A stretch of DNA of 64,000 nucleotides from Mycobacterium conspicuum (GCF_010730195.1 NZ_AP022613.1:2046001-2110000); one strand, 5' to 3'. Counted from the first letter of the stretch, positions 17,487 to 26,648 are shown. The notes: generated by a model not told the origin, from the sequence alone. Numbers and translations: made by a program.

Positions 17487-18610
17487 TGCGGATCGGGATG
17501 GTCTGTCCGTACTCGCTGGACGTGCCGGGCGGGGTGCAGTCCCACGTGTTGCAGCTGGCCGAGGTGATGCTGGCCCGCGGGCAGCAGGTCAGCGTGCTGG
17601 CGCCCGCTTCGCCGGACACCCCGCTGCCCGACTACGTCGTCTCGGCCGGCAAGGCCATCCCGATTCCCTACAACGGGTCGGTGTCGCGGCTGCAGTTCAG
17701 CCCGGCGGTGCACGGCAGGGTCCGACGATGGCTGACCGACGGCGACTTCGACGTGCTGCACCTGCACGAACCGAACGCGCCCAGCCTGTCGATGTGGGCG
17801 CTGCGGGTGGCCGAGGGCCCGATCGTGGCCACGTTTCACACCTCCACCACCAAGTCGCTGACCCTGACGGTGTTTCAGGGCGTGCTGCGGCCGTGGCACG
17901 AGAAGATCGTCGGCCGCATCGCGGTGTCCGACGTGGCCCGGCGCTGGCAGATGGAGGCCCTGGGATCCGACGCGGTGGAGATCCCCAACGGGGTCGACGT
18001 GACCGCCCTCGCGTCGGCGGCGCCGCTGGACGGCTATCCGCGGCCCGGCAAGACGGTGCTGTTCCTGGGCCGCTACGACGAGCCGCGCAAGGGCATGGCC
18101 GTCCTGCTCGAGGCGCTGCCGAAAGTGGTGGAACGCTTCGCCGATGTGCAGCTGCTCGTCGTGGGCCGCGGCGACGAAGACCAATTGCGCGCCCAGGCAG
18201 GCGAATTGGTGGGACACCTGCGCTTTCTCGGCCTGGTGGACGACGACGTCAAGGCCGCGGCGATGCGCAGCGCCGACGTCTACTGCGCGCCCAACACCGG
18301 CGGCGAGAGCTTCGGCATCGTGCTGGTGGAGGCGATGGCCGCCGGCACCGCGGTGGTGGCCAGCGACCTGGACGCCTTTCGCCGCGTGCTGCGCGACGGC
18401 GAGGTCGGCTGCCTGGTGCCGGTCGGTGACGGCGCCGCGCTGGCCCAGGCGCTGATCGCGACGTTGGAAAACGACCAGCTGCGCGACCGCTACGTGACCG
18501 CCGCGCGGGACGTCGTCGGCCGCTACGACTGGTCGGTGGTGGCCAGCCAGATCATGCGGGTCTACGAGACGGTCGCCGGTTCGGGCGCGAAAGTTCAGGT
18601 GGCCAGCTGA
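17486..18610 (+). CDS. pimA: Phosphatidylinositol alpha-mannosyltransferase
   Basis: A 374-residue GT4-family glycosyltransferase of GT-B fold, matching PimA (Rv2610c). The N-terminal Rossmann domain starts 'MRIGMVCPYSLDVPGGVQSH'; the C-terminal donor domain has 'LFLGRYDEPRKGMAVL' and the E-x7-E motif in 'GGESFGIVLVEAMAAG'. It adds the first mannose from GDP-mannose to phosphatidylinositol, the committed step to PIMs, lipomannan and lipoarabinomannan, on the cytoplasmic side. TGATG overlaps join it to patA and to the Nudix gene. Confidence 0.95.
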   Translation: MRIGMVCPYSLDVPGGVQSHVLQLAEVMLARGQQVSVLAPASPDTPLPDYVVSAGKAIPIPYNGSVSRLQFSPAVHGRVRRWLTDGDFDVLHLHEPNAPSLSMWALRVAEGPIVATFHTSTTKSLTLTVFQGVLRPWHEKIVGRIAVSDVARRWQMEALGSDAVEIPNGVDVTALASAAPLDGYPRPGKTVLFLGRYDEPRKGMAVLLEALPKVVERFADVQLLVVGRGDEDQLRAQAGELVGHLRFLGLVDDDVKAAAMRSADVYCAPNTGGESFGIVLVEAMAAGTAVVASDLDAFRRVLRDGEVGCLVPVGDGAALAQALIATLENDQLRDRYVTAARDVVGRYDWSVVASQIMRVYETVAGSGAKVQVAS

Positions 18611-19641
18611 TGACGTGGCTGGTGGTCACGGCCATCGCGGTGCTGGTGGTGCTGCTCGCGCTCGCCGGCTCCTGGGCTTATCGCACCGCGCACCGGCTGG
18701 ACCGGTTGAACGTGCGCTACGACCTGTCCTGGCAGGCGCTCGACGGCGCGCTGGCGCGCCGCGCGGTGGTGGCCCGCGCCGTCGCGATCGACGCCTACGG
18801 CGGCACTGCCGCGGCCAAGACGCTGGCCGCGCTGGCCGACGCGGCGGAAAACGCGCCCCGTCACGAGCGTGAGCACGCGGAAAACGAGCTCGCGGCCGCG
18901 CTGGCGGTGGTCGACCCCGCGTCGCTGCCGGCCGGGTTGATCGCCGAACTGGCCGACGCCGAAGCCCGCGTGCTGCTGGCCCGCCGGTTCCACAACGACG
19001 CCGTCCGGGACACCCTCGCGTTGGCCGAGCGGCCCCTGGTGCGCGCCCTGCACCTCGGCGGAACCGCTGCTCCGCCAAGCTATTTCGAGATCGTCGAGCG
19101 ACCGCACGCGCAGGCGCACGGCGATCACGGCGCGCCCAGCCACCGCACGTCGGCGCGGGTGGTGCTGCTCGACCACACGGGCGCGGTGCTGTTGCTGTGC
19201 GGGTCGGATCCGGCCATTGTCGACGCGCCGCGTTGGTGGTTCACCGTCGGCGGGGAAGTGCGGCCCGGCGAGCGGCTCGCCGAGGCGGCCGCGCGGGAGC
19301 TGGCCGAGGAAACCGGTCTGCGCGTCACGCCGGCCGACATGGTGGGTCCCATCTGGCGCCGCGACGAGGTCTTCGAGTTCAACGGCGCGCTGATCGACAG
19401 CGAGGAATTCTTCTTCGTGCACCGCACGTCGCGGTTCGAGCCCAACCTGTCGGAGCGCACGGAACTGGAACGCCGCTACATCCACGGCCATCGCTGGTGC
19501 ACCGCCGCCGACATCGTGCAGCTGGAGGCCGGCGGCGAGACCGTGTACCCGCGTCAGCTGTCCGAGTTGCTCACCGAGGCGACCGCGCTGGCCGACAACC
19601 CCTCGCGCGGCCGCCAGTTCGCGCTGCAATCCATCCGCTGA
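18610..19641 (+). CDS. Membrane-anchored Nudix hydrolase, Rv2609c-like
   Basis: A 343-residue protein with one N-terminal membrane helix (residues about 3-25), a helical Ala-rich middle and a C-terminal Nudix domain. The Nudix box is complete: G-x5-E-x7-R-E-L-x-E-E-x-G-L within 'GEVRPGERLAEAAARELAEE' and the following 'TGL'. It probably hydrolyses a nucleoside diphosphate-linked substrate; its place after pimA suggests a nucleotide-sugar or lipid-linked nucleotide, which is inference. Start ATG 18610 lies in a TGATG overlap with pimA. It ends the thrS operon. Confidence 0.88.
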   Translation: MTWLVVTAIAVLVVLLALAGSWAYRTAHRLDRLNVRYDLSWQALDGALARRAVVARAVAIDAYGGTAAAKTLAALADAAENAPRHEREHAENELAAALAVVDPASLPAGLIAELADAEARVLLARRFHNDAVRDTLALAERPLVRALHLGGTAAPPSYFEIVERPHAQAHGDHGAPSHRTSARVVLLDHTGAVLLLCGSDPAIVDAPRWWFTVGGEVRPGERLAEAAARELAEETGLRVTPADMVGPIWRRDEVFEFNGALIDSEEFFFVHRTSRFEPNLSERTELERRYIHGHRWCTAADIVQLEAGGETVYPRQLSELLTEATALADNPSRGRQFALQSIR

Positions 19642-19709
19642 GGGGGCTACAAGGCGCGCTTGTGACCCCACAAGCCCAGCACCCCTGGTGTGACACCCGC
19701 ACCGGATGA

Positions 19710-20234
19710 ATGATCAACGCCATGAACACTTCAGTAGCCACCACCCAAGCCACCCAGGCCCGTCAGAAGTTCACCGAGCTCAAAAGGCGCGCCGGCCAGC
19801 GCCTGGTGACCGGGCCGGAGCGGGTGTTCATCCCCGACGCCGAGCTCGACGAGTTCTGGGCCACGCTGGCGCCCGCGACCATCGACTTCATGATCGGGGA
19901 ATGGCAAGGCGGCGAATTCGACACCGGCCACCGGGAAAACGGAACGTTGGCCCTGATCAACTGGTTCGGCAAGACCTTCAACTCGGCCACCGACGTCCAG
20001 CCGCTGATCTGCTTGGACGCCGACGGCAACAAGTACTCGAACACCGAGAACGGCGAGGGCAGCCTGTGGATGGAGGAGTTCCGCGGCGAGCTCACCGCGA
20101 CGATGGTGTTCGACGGGCAGCCCGTGCACGACCACTTCAAGAAGATCGACGACGACGCCGTGATGGGCATCATGGACGGCAAGAACGCCCTCGACACAGG
20201 CCGTTACGCGTACTTCTATCTCGAACGGGTGTAG
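19710..20234 (+). CDS. DUF4334/GXWXG domain protein
   Basis: A 174-residue protein with the GXWXG motif in 'IGEWQGGEFDTGH' and a C-terminal DUF4334-like part ending 'YAYFYLERV'. No transmembrane segment or signal peptide is visible. Its function is not known. ATG 19710 and ATG 19722 are both possible starts and neither has a clear ribosome site. The 68 bp before it contains only a small hairpin (CTTGTG-N4-CACAAG, 19659-19674). In M. tuberculosis I remember PPE42 and pdxH in this interval instead. Confidence 0.75.
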   Translation: MINAMNTSVATTQATQARQKFTELKRRAGQRLVTGPERVFIPDAELDEFWATLAPATIDFMIGEWQGGEFDTGHRENGTLALINWFGKTFNSATDVQPLICLDADGNKYSNTENGEGSLWMEEFRGELTATMVFDGQPVHDHFKKIDDDAVMGIMDGKNALDTGRYAYFYLERV

Positions 20235-20243
20235 TCCTCGACT

Positions 20244-20273
20244 TTGGTGAGCGGCAGCAGGCCTCACTAGACT
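20244..20273 (+). promoter_or_regulatory. Candidate promoter for the pdxS operon
   Basis: TTGGTG (20244-20249) and TAGACT (20268-20273) are 18 bp apart, a fair match to a mycobacterial sigma-A promoter. AAAGGAG lies just upstream of GTG 20303. It would transcribe pdxS, tesB2 and pdxT independently of the upstream gene. Confidence 0.45.
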
Positions 20274-20302
20274 GGGCTGACACCAGTTAAAGGAGATCAG
20301 CA

Positions 20303-21214
20303 GTGACTACTGCCGCTTCACCGAACGGCAGCGGGCAAACCGGGACCGCGCGCGTCAAGCGCGGCATGGCCGAGATGCTCAAGGGCGGCGTCATCATGGA
20401 CGTCGTCACCCCCGAACAGGCCCGAATCGCCGAGGGCGCCGGCGCCGTCGCCGTGATGGCGCTGGAACGCGTCCCCGCCGACATCCGCGCCCACGGCGGG
20501 GTGGCGCGGATGAGCGACCCGGACATGATCGAGGGCATCATCTCCGCCGTCACCATCCCGGTGATGGCCAAGGTGCGCATCGGGCATTTCGTCGAGGCGC
20601 AGATCCTGCAGAGCCTCGGGGTGGACTACATCGACGAGTCCGAGGTGCTCACCCCCGCCGACTACACCCACCACATCGACAAGTGGAAGTTCAACGTGCC
20701 GTTCGTGTGCGGGGCGACCAACCTCGGTGAGGCGCTGCGGCGCATCGGCGAAGGGGCCGCGATGATCCGCTCCAAGGGTGAGGCCGGCACCGGTGACATC
20801 TCCAACGCCACCACGCACATGCGGGCCATCAGCGCCGAAATCCGCCGGCTGTCGTCGCTGTCGGAGGACGAATTGTTCGTGGCGGCAAAGGAATTGGCGG
20901 CGCCCTACGAGCTGGTCGCCGAGGTGGCGCGCGCGGGCAAGCTGCCGGTGACGCTGTTCAGCGCCGGCGGTATCGCCACCCCCGCCGACGCCGCGATGAT
21001 GATGCAGCTCGGCGCCGAGGGCGTGTTCGTGGGATCGGGCATCTTCAAGTCCGGCGCGCCGTCGCACCGCGCCGCCGCGATCGTCAAGGCCACCACGTTC
21101 TACGACGACCCCGACGTGCTGGCCAAGGTGTCGCGCGGGCTGGGCGAGGCGATGGTCGGCATCAACGTCGACGAGATCGCGCAGCCGCATCGCCTGGCCG
21201 AGCGCGGCTGGTAA
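20303..21214 (+). CDS. pdxS: Pyridoxal 5'-phosphate synthase, PdxS subunit
   Basis: A 303-residue TIM-barrel synthase subunit of the deoxyxylulose 5-phosphate-independent vitamin B6 pathway. Active-site lysines are in 'MAKVRIGH' and 'IRSKGEAGTG'; the phosphate site is 'GGIATPADA' and 'GVFVGSGIF'. With PdxT it makes pyridoxal phosphate from ribose 5-phosphate, glyceraldehyde 3-phosphate and ammonia. GTG 20303 follows a strong AAAGGAG site. The glutaminase partner pdxT lies two genes downstream in the same operon. Confidence 0.97.
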   Translation: MTTAASPNGSGQTGTARVKRGMAEMLKGGVIMDVVTPEQARIAEGAGAVAVMALERVPADIRAHGGVARMSDPDMIEGIISAVTIPVMAKVRIGHFVEAQILQSLGVDYIDESEVLTPADYTHHIDKWKFNVPFVCGATNLGEALRRIGEGAAMIRSKGEAGTGDISNATTHMRAISAEIRRLSSLSEDELFVAAKELAAPYELVAEVARAGKLPVTLFSAGGIATPADAAMMMQLGAEGVFVGSGIFKSGAPSHRAAAIVKATTFYDDPDVLAKVSRGLGEAMVGINVDEIAQPHRLAERGW

Positions 21215-21227
21215 GCCGACGGCATCG

Positions 21228-22058
21228 GTGGCAATCGAAGAGATCCTCGATCTCGAACAGCTCGAGGTCAACATCTACCGCGGCCGCGTGTTCAGCCCGG
21301 CATCGGGTTTCCTGCAGCGCACGTTCGGCGGCCATGTGGCGGGCCAGTCGCTGGTGTCGGCGGTGCGCACCGTCGACCCGCACTTCCTGGTGCACTCGCT
21401 GCACGGCTACTTTCTGCGGCCCGGCGATCCCAACAACCCCACGGTTTTTCTCGTCGAGCGGGTGCGCGACGGGGGCTCGTTCTGCACCCGGCGCGTCAGC
21501 GCCATCCAGCACGGCAAGACCATCTTCTCCATGTCGGCGTCGTTTCAGACCGACCAGGACGGCATCAACCACCAGGACGCCATGCCGACCGCGCCGCCGC
21601 CCGACGGCCTGCCCGGACTGCAGTCCTTCAAGGTGTTCGAGGAGGCCGGATTCAGGCAGTTCGAGGAGTGGGACGTGTGCATCGTGCCGCGCGACCAGCT
21701 GCAGCTGTCGCCCGGCATGGCGTCCCAGCAGCAGGTGTGGTTCCGCCACCGCGACCCGCTGCCCGACGATCCGGTGCTGCACATCTGCGCGCTGGCCTAC
21801 ATGAGCGACCTCACCTTGTTGGGGTCGGCGCAGGTCAACCACCTCGACGAGCGTGAGCACCTGCAGATCGCGTCGCTGGACCACGCGATGTGGTTCATGC
21901 GCGCGTTCCGCGCCGACGAATGGTTGCTCTACGACCAGTCGTCGCCGTCGGCCTGCGGGGGCCGCGCCCTGACCCAGGGCAAGATCTTCACCCAGACCGG
22001 CGAGATGGTGGCGGCGGTGATGCAGGAGGGGCTGACCCGCCACAAGCGGGAGTCATGA
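21228..22058 (+). CDS. tesB2: Acyl-CoA thioesterase II
   Basis: A 276-residue double-hotdog thioesterase. The N-terminal hotdog includes 'TFGGHVAGQSLVSAVRTV' and 'VHSLHGYFLRPGDPNNP'; the C-terminal hotdog includes 'SLDHAMWFMRAFRADEW' and 'GRALTQGKIFTQTGEMVAA'. These hold the Asp, Thr/Ser and Gln expected for TesB-type hydrolysis of medium- and long-chain acyl-CoA. GTG 21228 follows pdxS by 13 bp. Its stop overlaps pdxT as ATGA, placing it inside the vitamin B6 operon, as I recall for M. tuberculosis (Rv2605c). Confidence 0.93.
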   Translation: MAIEEILDLEQLEVNIYRGRVFSPASGFLQRTFGGHVAGQSLVSAVRTVDPHFLVHSLHGYFLRPGDPNNPTVFLVERVRDGGSFCTRRVSAIQHGKTIFSMSASFQTDQDGINHQDAMPTAPPPDGLPGLQSFKVFEEAGFRQFEEWDVCIVPRDQLQLSPGMASQQQVWFRHRDPLPDDPVLHICALAYMSDLTLLGSAQVNHLDEREHLQIASLDHAMWFMRAFRADEWLLYDQSSPSACGGRALTQGKIFTQTGEMVAAVMQEGLTRHKRES

Positions 22059-22651
22059 GCGTCCCGCGGATCGGGGTGCTGGCGCTGCAGGGCGATACCC
22101 GTGAGCACCTGGCGGCGCTGACCGAAGCCGGCGCCGAAGCCATGCCCGTGCGTCGCCGCAGCGAGCTCGACGCGGTGGACGGGCTGGTCATCCCCGGCGG
22201 GGAGTCGACCACGATGAGCCACCTGTTGGCAGATCTGGAGCTGCTGGAACCGTTGCGGCGGCGGCTGGCCGACGGGCTGCCGGCCTACGGCGCGTGCGCG
22301 GGCATGATCCTGCTGGCCAGCGAGATCCTCGACGCCGGCGCCAACGGCCGCAAGGCGCTGCCGCTGCACGGGATCGATATGACGGTGCGGCGCAACGCAT
22401 TTGGACGGCAGGTGGACTCCTTCGAGGGGGACATCGCGTTCGAGGGCCTGGACGGCCCGGTGCGTGCGGTGTTCATCCGCGCGCCCTGGGTGGAGCGGGT
22501 CGGCGCTGGAGTTCAGGTGCTGGCCCGGGCCGCGGACCACGCGGTGGCGGTGCGGCAGGGCCCGGTGCTGGCGACGGCGTTTCACCCCGAGATGACCGGC
22601 GACCGGCGCATCCACCGCTGGTTCGTCGACATGGTGACGGGTCGGGTCTAA
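22055..22651 (+). CDS. pdxT: Pyridoxal 5'-phosphate synthase glutaminase, PdxT subunit
   Basis: A 198-residue class I glutamine amidotransferase. The nucleophile Cys is in 'YGACAGMIL'; the His and Glu partners are in 'AFHPEMTGD'; 'VIPGGESTTM' is the family oxyanion motif. It releases ammonia from glutamine and channels it to PdxS. ATG 22055 overlaps the tesB2 stop. The 3' end overlaps the convergent P450-like gene by 4 bp, so no terminator lies between them. Confidence 0.97.
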   Translation: MSVPRIGVLALQGDTREHLAALTEAGAEAMPVRRRSELDAVDGLVIPGGESTTMSHLLADLELLEPLRRRLADGLPAYGACAGMILLASEILDAGANGRKALPLHGIDMTVRRNAFGRQVDSFEGDIAFEGLDGPVRAVFIRAPWVERVGAGVQVLARAADHAVAVRQGPVLATAFHPEMTGDRRIHRWFVDMVTGRV

Positions 22652-23580
22652 GCCCGCGTCGTCAGTGGCAGCCGCGGCGGCCACAGCGAGTTCTGGGTCT
22701 GTGGGAACTCGGCCGCCGGTCGGAAGCCGGGAACCGGCCCAAGATGCCCGGCGCGGCCGACCCACTCCTCGACCAGCACCCGCAGCACCTGCCGGACGAT
22801 GTGCCCGCCCCGGCAACGCATCGACCCCGCACCCAAACTCCAATGCCGGTGCGCCCGAGCGCCGATCACAAGGTCATCGGTGGACAGCTCGTCGCTGCCG
22901 TCGCGCTGCACCGCGGCGAAACACAACATCACCACCACGCCGGGCGGCAACTCAACCTCGCCGACGGTCGTCGGCTGGGTGGTAAAGCGTTGGCACGCCG
23001 GCACCATCGGCTCCAGCCGCAGCACCTCTTCGACGAACCCGCGGATCAGCTCGGGCCGACTTCGAATCACGTCGCACAAATCCGGGCGGCGGGCCAACTC
23101 GAACAGGTGCCAGCCGGCGTGTTTGAACAGGTTGCGGCACGCCTCGGACAACACGTGACCGGACCGTCCGTGCAGGTGCTCAACGGGCAACAGCCGCAGG
23201 CGCGCCACGATGTCGAACAGGGCGCCGGCCATCGGCGTGGTCACTTCGGCCACCGCGTCGCCGCCACCCGCGGCGGCGAAACGTTCGATCAGCGCGGCGG
23301 CGGTCGGACGAAACGCCGCCGCGATCTCATGCGCCGACTTCGGCCTGAAGAGCTGCTGGTGAGCCTCGAGCTCGCTTTCGGAAATGGCGCGGGCGGCGTC
23401 GAAGCGTGGATCGTCCAGGTTCGCCAGCACCTCCCCGCGTCCGACGACAAATGCCCAGTTTGTCTCCGGGTTTCGCAAGACCGGGCCGGCCTGTCGCACC
23501 AGACGCCAACCCAGGCCGCGGTCGGTGCTCAGGGCGGCTCCCGCCTCGGCGGGAAACACCGGACAGTCGGCAAGCTTCAC
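22648..23580 (-). CDS. Short, atypical cytochrome P450-like protein
   Basis: A 310-residue protein that aligns by eye with P450s but is about 90 residues short. 'EEVLRLEP' contains the ExxR motif and 'LGAGSMRCRGGH' the heme loop, with Cys256 as ligand, Leu in place of the usual Phe and Met where His/Arg is normal. The I-helix segment reads 'ACRNLFKHAGWHLFELARRP', lacking the acid-Thr pair used for oxygen activation, and the part between helices E and H looks absent. GTG 23580 is the chosen start; the frame is open upstream into the divergent SDR gene. It could be a degenerate P450 or a heme protein with another chemistry. Confidence 0.7.
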   Translation of the reverse strand: MKLADCPVFPAEAGAALSTDRGLGWRLVRQAGPVLRNPETNWAFVVGRGEVLANLDDPRFDAARAISESELEAHQQLFRPKSAHEIAAAFRPTAAALIERFAAAGGGDAVAEVTTPMAGALFDIVARLRLLPVEHLHGRSGHVLSEACRNLFKHAGWHLFELARRPDLCDVIRSRPELIRGFVEEVLRLEPMVPACQRFTTQPTTVGEVELPPGVVVMLCFAAVQRDGSDELSTDDLVIGARAHRHWSLGAGSMRCRGGHIVRQVLRVLVEEWVGRAGHLGPVPGFRPAAEFPQTQNSLWPPRLPLTTRA

Positions 23581-23646
23581 GCCATTAGTGCATACCGTTA
23601 CGTACGGGCGCGCAAACGGAACTGAGCGCGGATCAAGGGAGCGCCA

Positions 23647-24432
23647 ATGGATTTGCAGCTGTTCGGCAAGACCGCCGTCGTCACCGGCGCCAGCAAGGGC
23701 ATCGGGCTGGCGGTCACCGAGGCCCTCGTCGCCGCGGGCGCGCACGTGGTGGCCGGATCACGCACCCCCGGCAAGCAGCTGCCCCGGCTTGAAGAGGGTG
23801 GGCGGGTTTCGTTCGTGTCCGTCGACCTGACCCGACCCGGCGCCGCCGAAGAACTGATCGCGGCGGCGGCCCGCCGCGGCGGGATCGACGTGTTGATCAA
23901 CAACGTCGGCGGTGCCACCCCCCGCCGGCCTGGACTCGCCGGCATTTCCGACGACGAGTGGCGCGCGTCCTGGGAGCTGAACCTGATGGGCGTCGTGCGC
24001 CCGACCCGCGCGGCGCTGCCGGAGATCGAGCGGCGCGGCGGCGGTTCCATCGTCATGGTCAGCTCGATCAACGCCTACCTGCCCACCCCCAACGCCTACG
24101 ACTACTGCGCCGCCAAGGCCGCCGTCGCCGCCTTTGCCAAGGCGTTGTCGAAAGACCTGGCGCCCAAGAACATTCGGGTCAACTCGGTCAGTCCGGGCCC
24201 GGTTTCGACCGAGCGGTGGATCCGGCCGGGCGGGGCGGCCGACGGGTTCGCCGCGATGCGGGGCCGGACGGGCGAGGAGCATCGGGCCAAGCTCGCGCGG
24301 ACCGCGGCGACGGGGCGCTTCACCACACCCGAGGAAGTCGCCGATTTGGTCGTCTTCCTGGCCAGTGACCGCGCCGGAAACATCACCGGATCCGACTACC
24401 GCGACGACGGCGGGTACGTCGCCACCATCTGA
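23647..24432 (+). CDS. Short-chain dehydrogenase/reductase
   Basis: A 261-residue classical SDR. 'TGASKGIG' is the cofactor-binding motif, 'INNVGG' the NNAG-like motif, and the catalytic residues are Ser in 'MVSSINAY' and Tyr/Lys in 'YDYCAAKAA'. The C-terminus 'ITGSDYRDDGGYV' is the usual FabG-like end. The substrate is unknown; divergence from the P450-like gene with a 66 bp gap suggests a shared oxidative pathway, which is inference. AAGGGAG precedes ATG 23647. Confidence 0.9.
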   Translation: MDLQLFGKTAVVTGASKGIGLAVTEALVAAGAHVVAGSRTPGKQLPRLEEGGRVSFVSVDLTRPGAAEELIAAAARRGGIDVLINNVGGATPRRPGLAGISDDEWRASWELNLMGVVRPTRAALPEIERRGGGSIVMVSSINAYLPTPNAYDYCAAKAAVAAFAKALSKDLAPKNIRVNSVSPGPVSTERWIRPGGAADGFAAMRGRTGEEHRAKLARTAATGRFTTPEEVADLVVFLASDRAGNITGSDYRDDGGYVATI

Positions 24433-24486
24433 ATTGCCGAGTGGCAGTTTCGGCGCGGGGCCCCGCCGACCCGGCATGATGGGCGC

Positions 24487-25839
24487 ATGGCAGACATCAG
24501 ACGGGGCGGGATCCGCCGCGCGGCCAAGCTGGCCAGCCTTCCGGCCGGGGTGGCCGGGCGCGCGGCGCTCGGTGTCGGCAAGCGGATGACCGGCAAGTCC
24601 AAGGACGAGGTCAACGCGGAGCTGCTGGAAAAGGCCGCCGACGAGATGTTCAAGGTGCTCGGGGAGCTCAAGGGCGGCGCGATGAAGGTCGGCCAGGCGC
24701 TGTCGGTGATGGAGGCCGCGATCCCGCCCAAGTTCGCCGAGCCGTTTCGCGAAACCCTGATCAAGCTGCAAAGCGAGGCCCCGCCGCTGCCGGCGGCCAA
24801 GGTGCACCGGGTGCTCGACGGCCAACTGGGCACCAAATGGCGCGACCGGTTCCAGTCCTTCGACGACACTCCCGCCGCCGCGGCCAGCATCGGCCAGGTG
24901 CACCGGGCGATCTGGCACGACGGGCGCGAGGTCGCCGTCAAGGTGCAATACCCGGGCGCCGACGAGGCGCTGCGCGCCGACCTCAAGCTGATCCAGCGGT
25001 TCAGCTGGATCGCCAAGCAGGTGGTTCCCGGCGCCGACGTGGACCGGCTGATCGCGGAGATCCACGACACCCTCGAAGGCGAATTGGAGTACCGCCAGGA
25101 GGCCGAAAATCAGCGCGCCTTCGCCAAGGCGTTCGCCGGTGACCCGAAGTTTCTGGTGCCGGCCGTCGTCGCCAGCGCGCCGAAGGTCATCGTGTCGGAG
25201 TGGGTCGACGGGCGGCGGCTCTCGTCGATCATCGCCAGCGGCACCAAAAAGGAGCGGGATACCGCCGCCGCGTTGCTCATCGAGTTCACCCTCAGCTCGC
25301 CGCCGCGGGCCGGGCTGGTGCACGCCGACCCGCACCCGGGCAACTTCCTGGTGTTGCCCGACGGCCGTTTGGGCGTCATCGATTTCGGCGCCTGCGCGCC
25401 GCACCCGGGCGGTGTCCCCGCGGAGTTCGGCGAACTGCTGTGCTGGGCGCGCGACGAAAAATTCGACGAGGTGCTTCGGCTGCTCAAGGTGCTCGGGTTC
25501 ATGCCCGCCGACTACGACCTGTCCGCCGATCAGCTGGTGGAGTACCTCGGGCCGCTGTGGCCCTACATCGATCCGCTGCGCGCCGGCGAGTTTCACTTCA
25601 CCCGCAAGTGGTTCCAGAAGTCGGCGTTGGTCACCACCGATCCGTTGGCCGAGGGCTTCGGCGACCGGTTCAAGATGGCCCGGCAGCTGACCATCCCGGC
25701 CGGCTACGTCATGCTGCTGCGCACCCTCGGCGGATTGATCGGCGTCGCAGTGCAACTCGACGCCGAGACGAACTACGCCGAGATCATCGAGCGCTGGGTG
25801 CCGGGGTTCTTTCCGCCGGGTGGATCCCCGTCCGCGTAG
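24487..25839 (+). CDS. ABC1/UbiB atypical kinase family protein
   Basis: A 450-residue ADCK/UbiB kinase-like protein. The family-specific 'GGAMKVGQALS' (KxGQ) and Ala-rich 'AAAASIGQVH' replace the glycine loop, 'VAVKVQYPG' holds the ATP-binding Lys, 'HADPHPGNFL' the catalytic loop and 'VIDFGAC' the metal-binding Asp. Relatives support isoprenoid quinone or lipid metabolism through ATPase activity. No transmembrane segment is clear. ATG 24487 follows the SDR by 54 bp; the yebC gene begins 44 bp after its stop. Confidence 0.9.
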   Translation: MADIRRGGIRRAAKLASLPAGVAGRAALGVGKRMTGKSKDEVNAELLEKAADEMFKVLGELKGGAMKVGQALSVMEAAIPPKFAEPFRETLIKLQSEAPPLPAAKVHRVLDGQLGTKWRDRFQSFDDTPAAAASIGQVHRAIWHDGREVAVKVQYPGADEALRADLKLIQRFSWIAKQVVPGADVDRLIAEIHDTLEGELEYRQEAENQRAFAKAFAGDPKFLVPAVVASAPKVIVSEWVDGRRLSSIIASGTKKERDTAAALLIEFTLSSPPRAGLVHADPHPGNFLVLPDGRLGVIDFGACAPHPGGVPAEFGELLCWARDEKFDEVLRLLKVLGFMPADYDLSADQLVEYLGPLWPYIDPLRAGEFHFTRKWFQKSALVTTDPLAEGFGDRFKMARQLTIPAGYVMLLRTLGGLIGVAVQLDAETNYAEIIERWVPGFFPPGGSPSA

Positions 25840-25883
25840 ACTCGTCAGGCCAACATCGTGAATAGAAGAGGTACCAGACACAC

Positions 25884-26639
25884 ATGAGCGGCCATTCCAA
25901 GTGGGCCACCACCAAACATCAGAAGGCCGTCAAAGACGCCCGCCGCGGCAAGGAGTTCGCCCGGCTGATCAAGAACATCGAGGTGGCCGCGCGCACCGGC
26001 GGCGGCGACCCGGCCGGCAATCCGACGCTGTATGACGCCATTCAGAAGGCGAAGAAGACCTCGGTGCCCAACGACAACATCGAGCGGGCCCGCAAGCGCG
26101 GCGCCGGCGAGGAGGCCGGCGGCGCCGACTATCAGACCATCATGTACGAGGGGTACGGGCCCAACGGCGTTGCCGTGCTGATCGAATGCCTGACCGACAA
26201 CCGCAACCGCGCGGCCAGCGAGGTGCGCGTCGCGATGACGCGCAACGGCGGCAGCATGGCCGACCCCGGTTCGGTGTCCTACCTGTTCACCCGCAAGGGC
26301 GTGGTCACGCTGGAGAAGAACGGGTTGACCGAGGACGACGTGCTGATGGCCGTGCTGGACGCCGGCGCCGAGGACGTCAACGACCTCGGCGACAGCTTCG
26401 AGGTGATCTCCGAGCCGACCGACCTGGTGGCTGTGCGGACCGCGCTGCAGAACGCCGGCATCGACTACGACTCGGCCGAGGCCGGCTTCCAGCCGTCGGT
26501 CAGCGTGCCCGTCGACGTCGAGGGCGCCCGCAAGGTGTTCAAGCTCGTCGACGCGCTGGAAGACGGCGACGACGTGCAGAATGTCTGGACCAACGTCGAC
26601 CTGTCCGACGAGGTGCTGGCCGCGCTCGACGACGAGTAG
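25884..26639 (+). CDS. YebC/PmpR-family protein, Rv2603c-like
   Basis: A 251-residue YebC-family protein, typical length, beginning 'MSGHSKWATTKHQKAVKDAR' and containing the conserved 'YEGYGPNGVAVLIE' and 'TDNRNRAASEVR'. Members have been described as DNA-binding regulators, and some recently as translation factors that relieve polyproline stalling; which applies here cannot be told from sequence. It is cytosolic. In M. tuberculosis it follows pdxT directly (Rv2603c next to Rv2604c), so the P450/SDR/ABC1 genes interrupt that order. Confidence 0.95.
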   Translation: MSGHSKWATTKHQKAVKDARRGKEFARLIKNIEVAARTGGGDPAGNPTLYDAIQKAKKTSVPNDNIERARKRGAGEEAGGADYQTIMYEGYGPNGVAVLIECLTDNRNRAASEVRVAMTRNGGSMADPGSVSYLFTRKGVVTLEKNGLTEDDVLMAVLDAGAEDVNDLGDSFEVISEPTDLVAVRTALQNAGIDYDSAEAGFQPSVSVPVDVEGARKVFKLVDALEDGDDVQNVWTNVDLSDEVLAALDDE

Positions 26640-26648
26640 GTCGCTTTC

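Noticed and set aside
19659..19674. Hairpin CTTGTG-N4-CACAAG after the Nudix gene as a terminator
   Set aside because: The stem is short, GC-poor and lacks a T-run; kept only as a note with the DUF4334 gene.
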